From the NCBI RefSeq assembly GCF_000223375.1, contig NC_017384.1, positions 62,001 to 126,000 of the forward strand: a DNA stretch of 64,000 nucleotides. Direction: 5' to 3'. The stretch is from Ketogulonicigenium vulgare WSH-001. Lineage in GTDB: Bacteria; Pseudomonadota; Alphaproteobacteria; Rhodobacterales; Rhodobacteraceae. The notes beneath the pieces are model-generated. The model saw only the letters and a list, made by a program, of their open reading frames with translations. It had not been told where the DNA came from and ran no database searches. Position numbers and translations under genes: made by a program. Shown here piece after piece: positions 53,972-62,850 of the stretch (positions are counted from its first letter, which is position 1; each line of letters starts with the position of its first letter).

Positions 53972-55353
53972 CAGGCGGTTTGGCCCAGCAGCGCGGCTGC
54001 GGCGCGTTGGCCGCTGGCAAGGCAGTCGCCAACACTGATCCCGTCGCGCCAACTGCCGATCAGCCCCAGGCCCGGCATCTGCGCGACCGCGCCGTCGATC
54101 CGTTGCAGCAGCGACAGGTGCCCGACCTCGTATTGCGGAATAGCATGGGGCATGCGGTGGATGCGGTGCCAGACGGGCGGCGCGCGCAGGCCCATCAGAT
54201 CGCCAAGGTCGCTTTGGACCTGCGCCAGCAGCGCATCGTCATCCAGCGCGGTGATCGTCTCGTCATTGCGACCGCCGAGGAAGACATTCATCAGATGATG
54301 CCCCTCGGGCGCGCGGCCGGGGAATTGCGCAGAGGCAAACAGCGCGCCCAGGGTGCGCCGCCCCTCAAGGCGCGGAATCAGGCCGCCAAAGCCATCGAAC
54401 GGATGGCCGACATCCTTTGCCGCATAGCCCAGCGCGACAGCGATCATCGGGGCATAGGGGATAGCGCGCAGATCATCGGCAAGGGACAGGGACATGCCCT
54501 CGACCAGATTGGCGGTGAAACCTGCGGGTATGGTGACCAGCACCTGCGCGGCGTGATAGGTGGTGCCGCTATCGTCTTGCACTTGCCAGCCGCCGTCCGA
54601 TTGCGCCAGCGTCGTGACCTTGCGGCCGGTCAGCAGACGGCCGCCCAGTGCGGTGAAACGATCCGCCAGATGGCGCGGCAGGCTTTGCATCCCTTGCGGG
54701 AAACTGACCAGCGCGCGGCGCCAATTCTCGGGCATATCGCCTGCGGGCGGGGCGGCTTTGCGCGCGGCCATCATACCGCGAACGACCGATCCATTGCCCG
54801 CGCCTTCCGCCAGCGCCAGACGCGGCATCGCGGCGCGCACAGATAGCCGTTCAGGATCGCCGCCATTGGTGCCCGAGACAAACGGGTCGATGAACTGACG
54901 CAGGACGTAATCACCAAAGTGGCGGCGGATAAAGCTGGCGATGCTTTCATCGGGGCCGTCCAGCGGCTTGGCACGCAGATCGCGAAACAGCGCGGGCAGG
55001 GCAGGGCGGGTGAGGCCGCTCAGCAGCGCCGAGATCGGATCGCGCGGCAGCGCCTGCAACTTGCCGCCCTTGGCAAGATAGCGCCGCGCGCCCGCACCAT
55101 TGGCGAGGATCACACTGTCCAGCGCGCCCAGATCACGCAAGGTCTCGTAAAGAGCGGGGCGCGCCAGCAGCGTGTTTGGGCCGAGTTCTGCCTGCCAATC
55201 GCCATCACGCAGCGTCTCGACCACACCGCCCGCGCGGGGGGCGGCCTCGATCACGGTGACGCGGCGGCCAGCCTCGGCCAGACGCCATGCCGCAGACAGC
55301 CCGGTGATCCCGCCGCCAATGATCAGGACATCATCTGTGGGATTGGCTGTCAT
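53971..55353 (-). CDS. hemY: Oxygen-dependent protoporphyrinogen oxidase (HemY type)
   Basis: The 460-residue FAD enzyme oxidises protoporphyrinogen IX to protoporphyrin IX for heme or bacteriochlorophyll. It has the FAD motif I-G-G-G-I-T-G-L-S-A-A, the E-A-A-P-R-A-G-G ribose-binding region, the G-P-N-T-L-L-A motif and the C-terminal V-G-D-C-L-A-S-G-Q-R FAD signature. A ribosome site (CAGGAGAG) precedes ATG 55353. The 3' neighbour is the MetF-like gene. It lies divergent from the 6S RNA candidate. Confidence 0.9.
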   Translation of the reverse strand: MTANPTDDVLIIGGGITGLSAAWRLAEAGRRVTVIEAAPRAGGVVETLRDGDWQAELGPNTLLARPALYETLRDLGALDSVILANGAGARRYLAKGGKLQALPRDPISALLSGLTRPALPALFRDLRAKPLDGPDESIASFIRRHFGDYVLRQFIDPFVSGTNGGDPERLSVRAAMPRLALAEGAGNGSVVRGMMAARKAAPPAGDMPENWRRALVSFPQGMQSLPRHLADRFTALGGRLLTGRKVTTLAQSDGGWQVQDDSGTTYHAAQVLVTIPAGFTANLVEGMSLSLADDLRAIPYAPMIAVALGYAAKDVGHPFDGFGGLIPRLEGRRTLGALFASAQFPGRAPEGHHLMNVFLGGRNDETITALDDDALLAQVQSDLGDLMGLRAPPVWHRIHRMPHAIPQYEVGHLSLLQRIDGAVAQMPGLGLIGSWRDGISVGDCLASGQRAAAALLGQTA

Positions 55354-55427
55354 CTGGCTCTCCTGCACAAAAACGCGTCTGTTACGGCTCGGCTTACGCC
55401 TGACGCTGGGAAAGTTCCAGCGCCTCC

Positions 55428-55463
55428 CTTGCCGCAGGGGGGGGATCGGACTATCTTGGGTCT
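55428..55463 (+). promoter_or_regulatory. Promoter of the 6S RNA candidate
   Basis: TTGCCG (55429-55434) and TATCTT (55452-55457) are separated by 17 bases, giving four of six matches in each box. The predicted start at about 55464 coincides with the first base of the RNA's closing stem. Confidence 0.6.
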
Positions 55464-55626
55464 TGGCGGGTTTCTGCTCTACGCGTGTAAGGACTCAATT
55501 CCAGTGGCCTTAAGCAATTCCGAGGGAGCTGGCTCTGTTCTGGTTCTGGCCTGATTATCTGGCGCCCACCTGTAAAAACAGGTCCTCGGGAATAGAAGAT
55601 CCCCACGGTTGCTGCGGTTCCCGCCA
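55464..55626 (+). ncRNA. ssrS: 6S RNA candidate
   Basis: The 160-base intergenic transcript folds as a long rod. GGCGGG (55465-55470) pairs with CCCGCC (55620-55625). A second helix joins CCGAGG on the 5' side with CCTCGG (55584-55589). ACCTGT (55568-55573) and ACAGGT (55578-55583) form a small hairpin on the 3' side. The size, the open central region and the order GGCGCCCACCT, then AGGTCCTCGGGA match my memory of alphaproteobacterial 6S RNA. Its role is to bind housekeeping sigma-factor RNA polymerase in stationary phase. A promoter with correct spacing precedes it. The assignment needs covariance-model confirmation. Confidence 0.7.
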
Positions 55627-55630
55627 CCAT

Positions 55631-56608
55631 CTATGCCCTGATACGCTGTGACACGATGGCGCAAATCACCAATTGCGTCATGTGAAACAGCATCAGCGGC
55701 AAGATCAGCAACGATACATCCTGCCCTGCGAACAAGATGCCCGCCATCGGCAGGCCGGTGGCCAAGCTTTTCGTCGATCCCACATAGAACAGCGCCAGCA
55801 GATCCGCCTTTGGCATCCCGCTGAGGCGCCCGAGCCCGATCACAATGCCCATGACGATCGCGAGCAGCGAGATCAGCACAAGCTCTAGCGCGATAAACGC
55901 GCCCAGCGGCATCATATGCCAGATGCCATTGACCACCCCCGCCGAAAACGCCGAATAGACGATCAGCAGGATCGAGCCGCGATCCACGATCATCATGGGC
56001 AGCTTGTGCCGGTTCAGGAACTTGGCCAGCAGCGGGCGGCAGAGCTGCCCGAGGATGAAGGGCAGCAAGATCTGCTGCGCGATCTTCCAAAAGGCCGATG
56101 GCTCGATACTGATGACGGCTGCGGATGGGATCATGACCATCAGCAGCACCGGCGCCAGCACCACGCCCAAAAGGTTCGAAACCGAGGCTGCCGTCACTGC
56201 CCCCGCCGCGTTGCCGTTCGAGACCGATGTGAACGCGATCGAACTTTGCACCGTCGACGGCATCGCCCCGATATAGATCAGCCCAAGGCCGACAGCGGCG
56301 GGCAGAAAGGCTGCTGTCAGCGGCGCGACGGCCAGCGACAACAGCGGAAACAGCACGAATGTCGCGATCAGGCAGCCCAGCTGCAGCCGCCAATTGGCAA
56401 AGCCCGCGATAATGGTCGAGGTCGCCAGCTTTGCCCCGTAAAGGAAGAACAGCAGCGACACCGCCCAATAGGTCGCGCTGCCGACCATATCGGCGAACAT
56501 GCCGCGCGCAGGCAGGATGCTGGCCAAGGCGACGGTCAGCGCCAGCAGCATCATGTAACGGTCAATGCCAATACGTCTTAAGGCTGTCTCGATCTGCGAC
56601 AGGGCCAT
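55631..56608 (-). CDS. Bile acid:sodium symporter family transporter (YfeH/SBF-like)
   Basis: The 325-residue protein has nine to ten membrane helices and the SBF-like pattern: F-L-Y-G-A-K-L in helix 2, I-G-A-M-P-S-T-V-Q-S-S-I-A-F-T, and a late Y-V-G-S-T-K-S-L-A-T-G-L-P. The S-T-V-Q-S and G-S-T-K-S crossover motifs would bind sodium. Substrate unknown. ATG 56608 starts just before an amphipathic helix; ATG 56638 is possible. It reads toward the 6S RNA candidate and stops five bases short of it. Confidence 0.88.
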   Translation of the reverse strand: MALSQIETALRRIGIDRYMMLLALTVALASILPARGMFADMVGSATYWAVSLLFFLYGAKLATSTIIAGFANWRLQLGCLIATFVLFPLLSLAVAPLTAAFLPAAVGLGLIYIGAMPSTVQSSIAFTSVSNGNAAGAVTAASVSNLLGVVLAPVLLMVMIPSAAVISIEPSAFWKIAQQILLPFILGQLCRPLLAKFLNRHKLPMMIVDRGSILLIVYSAFSAGVVNGIWHMMPLGAFIALELVLISLLAIVMGIVIGLGRLSGMPKADLLALFYVGSTKSLATGLPMAGILFAGQDVSLLILPLMLFHMTQLVICAIVSQRIRA

Positions 56609-56867
56609 GGGTGCCTCATCTGATAGGGTTTTGCGCATGGCTAGCCGTGCGCGCGGCTGGCCGCAAGGCGGCTGGGGCATAATATCAAAAATCCGCTAGC
56701 GCGGTGTGACGCCTTGCAGGTGCCCGGCGGTGACCATAGCGCCGCTGTTGCCGCCCTATTTCATAGCATTTGCCTATCGTCTTGTTGGTTTACCCTGCGC
56801 CTTGCGCTTGACAGACGCCCCCGCATCAGAGTCATTGCGCCCTAAGGCACGGTTCAAGGGGATCATC

Positions 56868-57689
56868 ATGTCGCTGCTTATTCACACCGGCGGAACCATT
56901 GGCATGGTGCCCGGCCCTGATGGGTTGACGCCCGGCGAAGGCATTGTCGAGGCGGCTGTCGGCAAGCGCGCCCGTGTTGTCAGCTTTGATCCGCTTTTGG
57001 ATAGCGCCGATGTCGGCCCCAGTCATTGGAACAACCTGCTGGATTTGATCGAGGCTGAAAACGGCCCCGTCGTCATTACCCATGGCACCGATACGATGGC
57101 CTACACCGGCGCGGCGCTGGCGCAGGCTTTGGTCGGCTGGCCGCATCCTGTGGTGCTGACCGGCGCGATGCATCCGCTGGGGCTGCAACTGGATGCCGAG
57201 GCGAATTTGGAACTGGCGCTTGCGGTGACGCCTCCTGCGGGTGTCTGGCTGGCCTTCGCCGATCAGCTTTTGCCTGCGGGCCATCTGGTCAAGGCCGATA
57301 GCAGCGGCGACAAGGCCTTTCGTGCCGTAGCTGTTCAGGACATGCCCGAGGCAATCTGGGAAAAGCGCCGTTTTGCGCAGAAACGTCTGGCTGTTTTGAC
57401 GCTGTCGCCCGGATTGCCCGTGACAATGCTCGAAGCCGCGCTGGCCGAGCTTGATGCCGCTGTGCTGCGCGTCTTTGGTGCGGGCACGATCCCCAGCGAT
57501 CCAGGGATCGAGGCGGCGCTGACCAATGCCCAGATCCCGCTGCGCGCGGTGACCACTTGCGAAAACGGTGGCTTGGCCAAGGGGGCCTATGCCGCAGGCG
57601 CTGCGCTGTGGCGCGCGGGCGTCGAAAATGGCGAGGCTGAAACCCCAGAAGCGGCACTGATTAACCTTTGGTTGCGCCTGCCAGCGTGA
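56868..57689 (+). CDS. L-asparaginase family protein (short form)
   Basis: The 273-residue enzyme has both catalytic threonine regions of the asparaginase family: H-T-G-G-T-I-G-M at the N-terminus and T-H-G-T-D-T-M near residue 70, plus a lysine in the L-V-K-A-D-S-S-G-D-K region. It is about 50 residues shorter than classical type I/II enzymes, mainly in the C-terminal domain. No signal peptide, so cytoplasmic. AAGGGG precedes ATG 56868. It hydrolyses asparagine or a related amide. Confidence 0.88.
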   Translation: MSLLIHTGGTIGMVPGPDGLTPGEGIVEAAVGKRARVVSFDPLLDSADVGPSHWNNLLDLIEAENGPVVITHGTDTMAYTGAALAQALVGWPHPVVLTGAMHPLGLQLDAEANLELALAVTPPAGVWLAFADQLLPAGHLVKADSSGDKAFRAVAVQDMPEAIWEKRRFAQKRLAVLTLSPGLPVTMLEAALAELDAAVLRVFGAGTIPSDPGIEAALTNAQIPLRAVTTCENGGLAKGAYAAGAALWRAGVENGEAETPEAALINLWLRLPA

Positions 57690-57744
57690 TCGCCGTTGCC
57701 CAGACGCACCGGGCGCGCTAACTGATCGGGCAGGAGGACGCCCG

Positions 57745-59022
57745 ATGCAGGACAAGCCGCTTTTCGCCATGGATATCGCCCCGCCCGCTGGCCCGCTGAC
57801 GGGGCAGATCGCGCTGCCGGGGTCAAAATCCATTACCAACCGCGCCTTGCTGGTCGCGGCATTGTCGCGCGGTGTCAGCCATCTGACCGGCGCGCTGGCC
57901 AGCGATGACACCCGCCATATGGCAAATGCGCTGCGGGCGATGGGGGTTGATGTCGTGGCCGAGGGCACGACGCTAACCGTGACCTCGACCGGCAAGCTGC
58001 TTGTGCCCGATGCGCCGCTGTTTTTGGGCAATGCGGGCACGGCGATGCGGTTCCTGACGGCGGCCTGTGCCTTTGTCGACGGCACTGTGGTGCTGAACGG
58101 CGATGAACATATGCAAAAACGCCCCATCGCACCGCTGGTCGATGCGTTGCGTGCGATGGGCGTTGATATCAGCGCCCCCACAGGCTGCCCGCCTGTGACG
58201 ATCCATGGCGGCGTCACGCCCCCTGCTGGCGGCGGTGCGGCACTGGTCGAGATCGACGGCAGCCTTTCCAGCCAATATGTCTCGGCCCTGCTGATGGCGG
58301 CACCGATTGCGCCTTGGCCGGTGCGCGTGCGGGTGACGGGGGATGCGCTCGGCTCGCGCGGTTATGTCGATATTACGCTGGCCACGATGCGCGCATTTGG
58401 CGCCGAGGTCGCGGATGAGGGCAATCTGACATGGCTGATCGCCCCGACGGGCTATCGTGCCACCGATTACGCGATCGAGCCTGACGCTTCGGCCGCGACC
58501 TATATCTGGGCGGCTGAAATGCTGACGCATGGCAAGATCGACATCGGCATCGCAGCAGATGCAATGAACCAGCCCGATGCCCGCGCCTTTGATATGATCG
58601 CAAAATTCCCGCATTTCCCGCTTGAGATCGACGGCGCGCAGATGCAAGACGCCATCCCGACCCTTGCCGTGATGGCGATGTTCAATGGCGGCACCGTGCG
58701 GTTCACCGGACTTGCTAACCTGCGTGTCAAGGAAACCGATCGCGTGCGCGCCCTGTCGAACGAGATCAACCGCATCCTGCCCGGCCTTGCAGTCGAGGAG
58801 GGCGATGATCTGATCGTTTACGGCGATCCGACCCTGATCGGTCAGGAACTACCGGCCGAGATTTTCACCTATGCCGACCACCGCATCGCCATGAGCTTTG
58901 CACTGGCGGGTCTGAAACTGCGCGGTATCCGGATTCTGGACCCGGCCTGCGTGAACAAGACCTATCCGGCCTATTGGCGCGATATGGCGTCACTGGGTGT
59001 GCCAATGACGCCAATCGACTGA
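57745..59022 (+). CDS. aroA: 3-phosphoshikimate 1-carboxyvinyltransferase (EPSP synthase)
   Basis: The 425-residue enzyme makes EPSP in the shikimate pathway. It has L-P-G-S-K-S-I-T-N-R-A near the N-terminus, L-G-N-A-G-T-A-M-R-F-L, D-E-H-M-x-K-R-P-I, and V-K-E-T-D-R-V-R-A near the end. The usual proline after the NAGTAMR motif in class I enzymes is phenylalanine here. CAGGAGGA precedes the ATG. The stop codon is directly followed by the stop of the convergent cysA gene, with no base between. Confidence 0.95.
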   Translation: MQDKPLFAMDIAPPAGPLTGQIALPGSKSITNRALLVAALSRGVSHLTGALASDDTRHMANALRAMGVDVVAEGTTLTVTSTGKLLVPDAPLFLGNAGTAMRFLTAACAFVDGTVVLNGDEHMQKRPIAPLVDALRAMGVDISAPTGCPPVTIHGGVTPPAGGGAALVEIDGSLSSQYVSALLMAAPIAPWPVRVRVTGDALGSRGYVDITLATMRAFGAEVADEGNLTWLIAPTGYRATDYAIEPDASAATYIWAAEMLTHGKIDIGIAADAMNQPDARAFDMIAKFPHFPLEIDGAQMQDAIPTLAVMAMFNGGTVRFTGLANLRVKETDRVRALSNEINRILPGLAVEEGDDLIVYGDPTLIGQELPAEIFTYADHRIAMSFALAGLKLRGIRILDPACVNKTYPAYWRDMASLGVPMTPID

Positions 59023-59739
59023 TTACATGATGAACTGACGCACGAAATCGCTGGCCGGTTTCGCGCGGATATCGGCGGGCCGCCCGACTTGTTCGATGCG
59101 GCCCATCGACATGACGACGACGAAATCGGCCAGCTCCATCGCTTCTTCCTGATCGTGGGTGACGAAGATCGTCGTGAGCCCAGTGGAATCGTGGATATGG
59201 CGCAGGTTTTGTCGCAGTTCCTTACGCACTTTTGCATCCAGCGCACCAAAGGGTTCGTCCAGCAACAGCATCCGCGGCTCGATCGCGAGGGCTCGGGCAA
59301 GGGCGACACGCTGGCGCTGGCCGCCCGAAAGCTGGCTGGGATAGCGCGCCCCGATATCCGGCAGTTGGATCATATCCAGCAGATGGTTCACGCGGCGACC
59401 AATTTCACCCTCGGGCGGGCGGTGGGCGCGTTTGCGGGCCCGCAGACCATAGGCGATGTTTTCAAACACGGTCATATGTTTGAACAGCGCATAATGCTGG
59501 AACACAAAACCCGCGCGCCGCTGCTGTACCGTCAAATCGGTCGCATCCTGCCCGTCAAACCGGACGCGGCCCGAGCTGGGAAACTCCAAACCGCCCAAGA
59601 TGCGCAGCAAGGTGGTCTTTCCCGACCCTGATGGCCCCAAAAGCGCGATCAGCGCCCCCGATGGGATCGACAGCGACACAGGATGCAAGGCCCGCGATGC
59701 ACCGAATTCTTTGGCCAGTTCTTCGATTTCGATTTGCAT
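59023..59739 (-). CDS. cysA: Sulfate/thiosulfate ABC transporter ATP-binding protein, short CysA
   Basis: The 238-residue ATPase has Walker [11 protein letters not shown]-loop [12 protein letters not shown] (typical of CysA), signature L-S-G-G-Q, Walker [12 protein letters not shown] and H-loop V-T-H-D. It ends at R-Q-F-I-M, so the C-terminal regulatory/TOBE domain (about 110 residues) of most CysA proteins is absent. It is the last gene of the sbp-cysT-cysW-cysA operon, 18 bases after cysW. Confidence 0.92.
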   Translation of the reverse strand: MQIEIEELAKEFGASRALHPVSLSIPSGALIALLGPSGSGKTTLLRILGGLEFPSSGRVRFDGQDATDLTVQQRRAGFVFQHYALFKHMTVFENIAYGLRARKRAHRPPEGEIGRRVNHLLDMIQLPDIGARYPSQLSGGQRQRVALARALAIEPRMLLLDEPFGALDAKVRKELRQNLRHIHDSTGLTTIFVTHDQEEAMELADFVVVMSMGRIEQVGRPADIRAKPASDFVRQFIM

Positions 59740-59757
59740 GTTGATCTCCGATACTGG

Positions 59758-60612
59758 TCAGTGGTTGCGGGTGGCGTTCAGCACATCCGCGTAACGCCAT
59801 TCCATCAATGATTTCAAAGCGAGGGTCACCAGCGCCAGCAGCGCCAGCACGGCGGCCATCGAAAAGGCGGCGACGGACATATATTCGTTATACAGCATTT
59901 CGATCATGATCGGCATGGTTGTTGTCTCGCCCCGGATCTTGCCCGAGATGACGGCAACCGCGCCAAATTCACCCATCGCCCGCGCATTGCACAGCAGCAC
60001 ACCGTAAAGCAGCGCCCAGCGGATATTGGGCAGGGTGACGGTGAAAAACACGCGCCAGCCGCTGGCGCCCAATGTCAGCGCGGCCTCTTCCTCGGCGCGG
60101 CCCTGTTCGATCATGACGGGGATCAACTCGCGCGCGACAAAGGGAAAGGTGACGAACAATGTTGCCAGCACGATGCCGGGAAAGGCGAAAACGATCTTCA
60201 TATCATTGGCAATCAGCCAGGCGCCAAAGGTCGAATTCGCGCCAAACAGCAGCACCAACGCAAGCCCCGCCACCACTGGCGAGACCGAGAACGGCAGGTC
60301 GATCAATGTGATCAGCAGCGTCTTGCCGCGAAAGTCGAATTTTGTGATCGCCCATGCGGCTGCGATGCCAAAGACCGCATTCACCGGCACGGAAATCGCC
60401 GCCACGATCATCGTCAGTCGGATCGCGCTTTGCGCATCGGACGAGCCGAGCGAGGCAATCGCGGTTGAGACGCCGCGCGACAAAGCCTCGACGAAAATGG
60501 CGATCAGCGGGGCGAACAGCAGGATCGCGGTCAGCACCAGCACAAGGCCGATGATCAGCCACCGCACCAGGCGGGGCTCGGTTGTCACGCGGGTCTGGGT
60601 GATATCAGACAA
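59758..60612 (-). CDS. cysW: Sulfate ABC transporter permease CysW
   Basis: The 284-residue permease has six helices, S-V-S-P-V-V-A-G-L-A-L, the EAA loop E-E-E-A-A-L-T-L-G-A-S, and R-A-M-G-E-F-G-A-V-A-V typical of CysW. The start is TTG at 60612, six bases after AGGAGGA and overlapping the end of cysT by eight bases; no ATG fits. Confidence 0.92.
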   Translation of the reverse strand: MSDITQTRVTTEPRLVRWLIIGLVLVLTAILLFAPLIAIFVEALSRGVSTAIASLGSSDAQSAIRLTMIVAAISVPVNAVFGIAAAWAITKFDFRGKTLLITLIDLPFSVSPVVAGLALVLLFGANSTFGAWLIANDMKIVFAFPGIVLATLFVTFPFVARELIPVMIEQGRAEEEAALTLGASGWRVFFTVTLPNIRWALLYGVLLCNARAMGEFGAVAVISGKIRGETTTMPIMIEMLYNEYMSVAAFSMAAVLALLALVTLALKSLMEWRYADVLNATRNH

Positions 60613-61444
60613 GGCCAATCCTCCTTCTGCTCCAGATCTGGATCGCGTTGATGAACAGCAGCATCGCAAAGGAAATCACCAGCATGGCGATCCCGATGGC
60701 GGCGGCGGCCTCATAGTTGAATTCCTCGAGGCGGATGAAAATCAGCAGCGGCGCGATTTCGGTCTGAAAGGGGATATTGCCCGCGATGAAGATGACCGAG
60801 CCATATTCCCCCACCGAACGTGCCAGCGCCAATGCAAAGCCGGTCAATAGCGCGGGCACCAGAGTAGGCAAGATCACACGGCGCAGGGTGTAAAAGCGGC
60901 TGGCGCCCAGCGTGGCGCTGACCTCTTCCACGTCACGTTCCAATTCCTCGATCACGGGCTGCACGGTGCGCACAACGAAGGGAATGCCGATGAAAATCAA
61001 TGCGATCCAGATGCCAACTTCTGTATAGGCGATACGGATGCCGAATTGGCCAAGGAATTGGCCGAAAAAGCCGTTCGGCGCATAGAGTGCCGTTAGCGCA
61101 ATGCCGGCAACGGCGGTCGGCAGCGCGAATGGCAGATCGACCGCAGCATCGATGAATTTGCGGCCCCAAAAATCATATCGCACCAAGATCCATGCCAGCA
61201 GCAGGCCAAAGATCAGGTTGAACAGCGCAGCGATCAGTGCGGCGCGAAAGGACAGCATCAACGCCGCCCAGATCCGACGCGAGTTGATCATCGACCACAG
61301 CTCGCCCGGACCAACAGAAAAGCCGCGCCCAATCAGCGCGGCCAGGGGAATGATAACGACGATGGAAAGCATCGCCAAAGTCACGCCAAATGCCAGGCCG
61401 AAGCCTGGCATAGGGGAGGGAGCGCGCATGAGGCCTGATTTCAT
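60605..61444 (-). CDS. cysT: Sulfate ABC transporter permease CysT
   Basis: The 279-residue permease has six helices with L-P-T-A-V-A-G-I-A-L-T, the EAA loop D-V-E-E-V-S-A-T-L-G-A-S, and R-S-V-G-E-Y-G-S-V-I-F-I typical of CysT (CysU). ATG 61444 lies one base after the binding-protein stop and follows GAGGA. It forms the sulfate channel with CysW. Confidence 0.93.
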   Translation of the reverse strand: MKSGLMRAPSPMPGFGLAFGVTLAMLSIVVIIPLAALIGRGFSVGPGELWSMINSRRIWAALMLSFRAALIAALFNLIFGLLLAWILVRYDFWGRKFIDAAVDLPFALPTAVAGIALTALYAPNGFFGQFLGQFGIRIAYTEVGIWIALIFIGIPFVVRTVQPVIEELERDVEEVSATLGASRFYTLRRVILPTLVPALLTGFALALARSVGEYGSVIFIAGNIPFQTEIAPLLIFIRLEEFNYEAAAAIGIAMLVISFAMLLFINAIQIWSRRRIGLV

Positions 61445-61445
61445 C

Positions 61446-62648
61446 CTATTCCTCGTAGATTTGGTCAAAGATGCCGCCGTTGCTAAAGAAGGCGGGTTGC
61501 ACCTCGGCCCAGCCGCCCAGATCGTCGATCGTCACCAGTTCCAAATCGGGGAAGCGGGCTAGATCTTCGGGGGTCGCGGCGGATGTGTCCCAAGCGCGGT
61601 AATAGTGGCGCAGCGCAAGGGCCTGAGCCTCGGGGCTGTAAAGGTGTTCGAGATAGGCCGTTGCCAGCGCGCGCTGCGCATCATCGGCCAGATTGCCATC
61701 GACAATAGAGACTGGCGGCTCGGCAAGGATGGACAGCGACGGGACGACGATGTCAAACGCGCCTTCGCCTTGTTCGGCAAGGGCCAAGAAGGCCTCATTT
61801 TCCCAGGCCAGCAACACATCACCCAGACCGCGCTGCACGAATGTATTGGTCGAGCCGCGCGCCCCGGTGTCGAGCACCGGCACGTTGCGCAGCAGCGCCG
61901 CGACGTAATCGCGTACCTGCGCCTCGTCGCCGTCAAATTCGCGCTGTGCCCAGGCCCAAGCGGCCAAAAAGTTCCAGCGCGCCCCGCCTGAGGTTTTCGG
62001 GTTCGGGGTGATGACCTGCACATCCTCGCGGATCAGGTCTGCCCAGTCGTTGATCCCCTTGGGGTTGCCGTCGCGGACAAGGAACACAATGGTCGATGTA
62101 TAGGGCGACGAGTTATGCGGCAGACGTGTTTGCCAATCGGCCGGGATCTTGCCCGTGCTCTCGCCAATCACGTCGATATCGGCGGCCAGGGCCAGCGTCA
62201 CGACGCCCGCTTCCAGCCCGTCGATCACGGCCCGCGCTTGCCCGCCCGAGCCGCCATGCGACTGGCGCAGCGTGGGTGCAGGGTTGCCCTGTGCTGTCCA
62301 CCATTGTGTGAAAAGCTCATTATATTCGCGATATAGCTCGCGTGTCGGGTCATAAGAGACGTTCAGCAATTCTTGTGCCTGCGCCTGTGCCGGCGGCAGC
62401 GCCCCAAAGCTGAGGCTGGCCGAAAGGCCAATGGTGCCCAATGCCCACATGAACCCCCGCGACAGGCTGAGCGAGGCCAGCGCCTGCACAAAGGCCGATG
62501 GGCGCTCGACCTCGGTCTGGCCGCGGCCCACGGCCGCGCCGATCAGGCGCCGTCCACCGGCATCAATTTCAACACGTCCGTCACGGGTGGTCCGAATGAA
62601 CCTTCCTTGTGCGAATGAATGCGTTCCAGTGCGAATAGTCCGATACAT
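61446..62648 (-). CDS. Sulfate-binding protein with an N-terminal extension before the signal peptide
   Basis: The 400-residue protein ends in a normal periplasmic sulfate-binding domain: V-S-Y-D-P-T-R-E-L-Y, S-H-G-G-S-G-G-Q-A-R, N-P-K-T-S-G-G-A-R-W-N and A-W-E-N-E-A. The hydrophobic signal (about residues 67-90, A-Q-A cut site) is preceded by about 66 basic, beta-rich residues. GGAG lies seven bases before ATG 62648, so the extension seems to be translated; an internal ATG at 62450 directly before the signal has only a weak site. First gene of the sulfate operon. Confidence 0.88.
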   Translation of the reverse strand: MYRTIRTGTHSFAQGRFIRTTRDGRVEIDAGGRRLIGAAVGRGQTEVERPSAFVQALASLSLSRGFMWALGTIGLSASLSFGALPPAQAQAQELLNVSYDPTRELYREYNELFTQWWTAQGNPAPTLRQSHGGSGGQARAVIDGLEAGVVTLALAADIDVIGESTGKIPADWQTRLPHNSSPYTSTIVFLVRDGNPKGINDWADLIREDVQVITPNPKTSGGARWNFLAAWAWAQREFDGDEAQVRDYVAALLRNVPVLDTGARGSTNTFVQRGLGDVLLAWENEAFLALAEQGEGAFDIVVPSLSILAEPPVSIVDGNLADDAQRALATAYLEHLYSPEAQALALRHYYRAWDTSAATPEDLARFPDLELVTIDDLGGWAEVQPAFFSNGGIFDQIYEE

Positions 62649-62712
62649 CTTCAATCTCCGCTTGTCGCCAGAGGTTGGCCATTATCGTTCGGCCTGACCC
62701 GATAGGTAAATA

Positions 62713-62729
62713 ACGACATAGCCTGTCGT
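62713..62729. promoter_or_regulatory. Inverted repeat in the sulfate-operon / acyltransferase divergent region
   Basis: ACGACA (62713-62718), spacer TAGCC, TGTCGT (62724-62729), with imperfect AT extension on both sides. It lies 65 bases upstream of the sulfate-binding gene start and may be a regulator site. Confidence 0.4.
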
Positions 62730-62850
62730 GTTTATCAAGAAAAACTATTGGCTGATTTTAGTCGATTTGTAGAATTTCCTTCTCTGCGATGGGGCGGATC
62801 GCGGCGCGAATATGGTTTACCTCGGGCCTGCCCAATGGCACTTTGCACGG

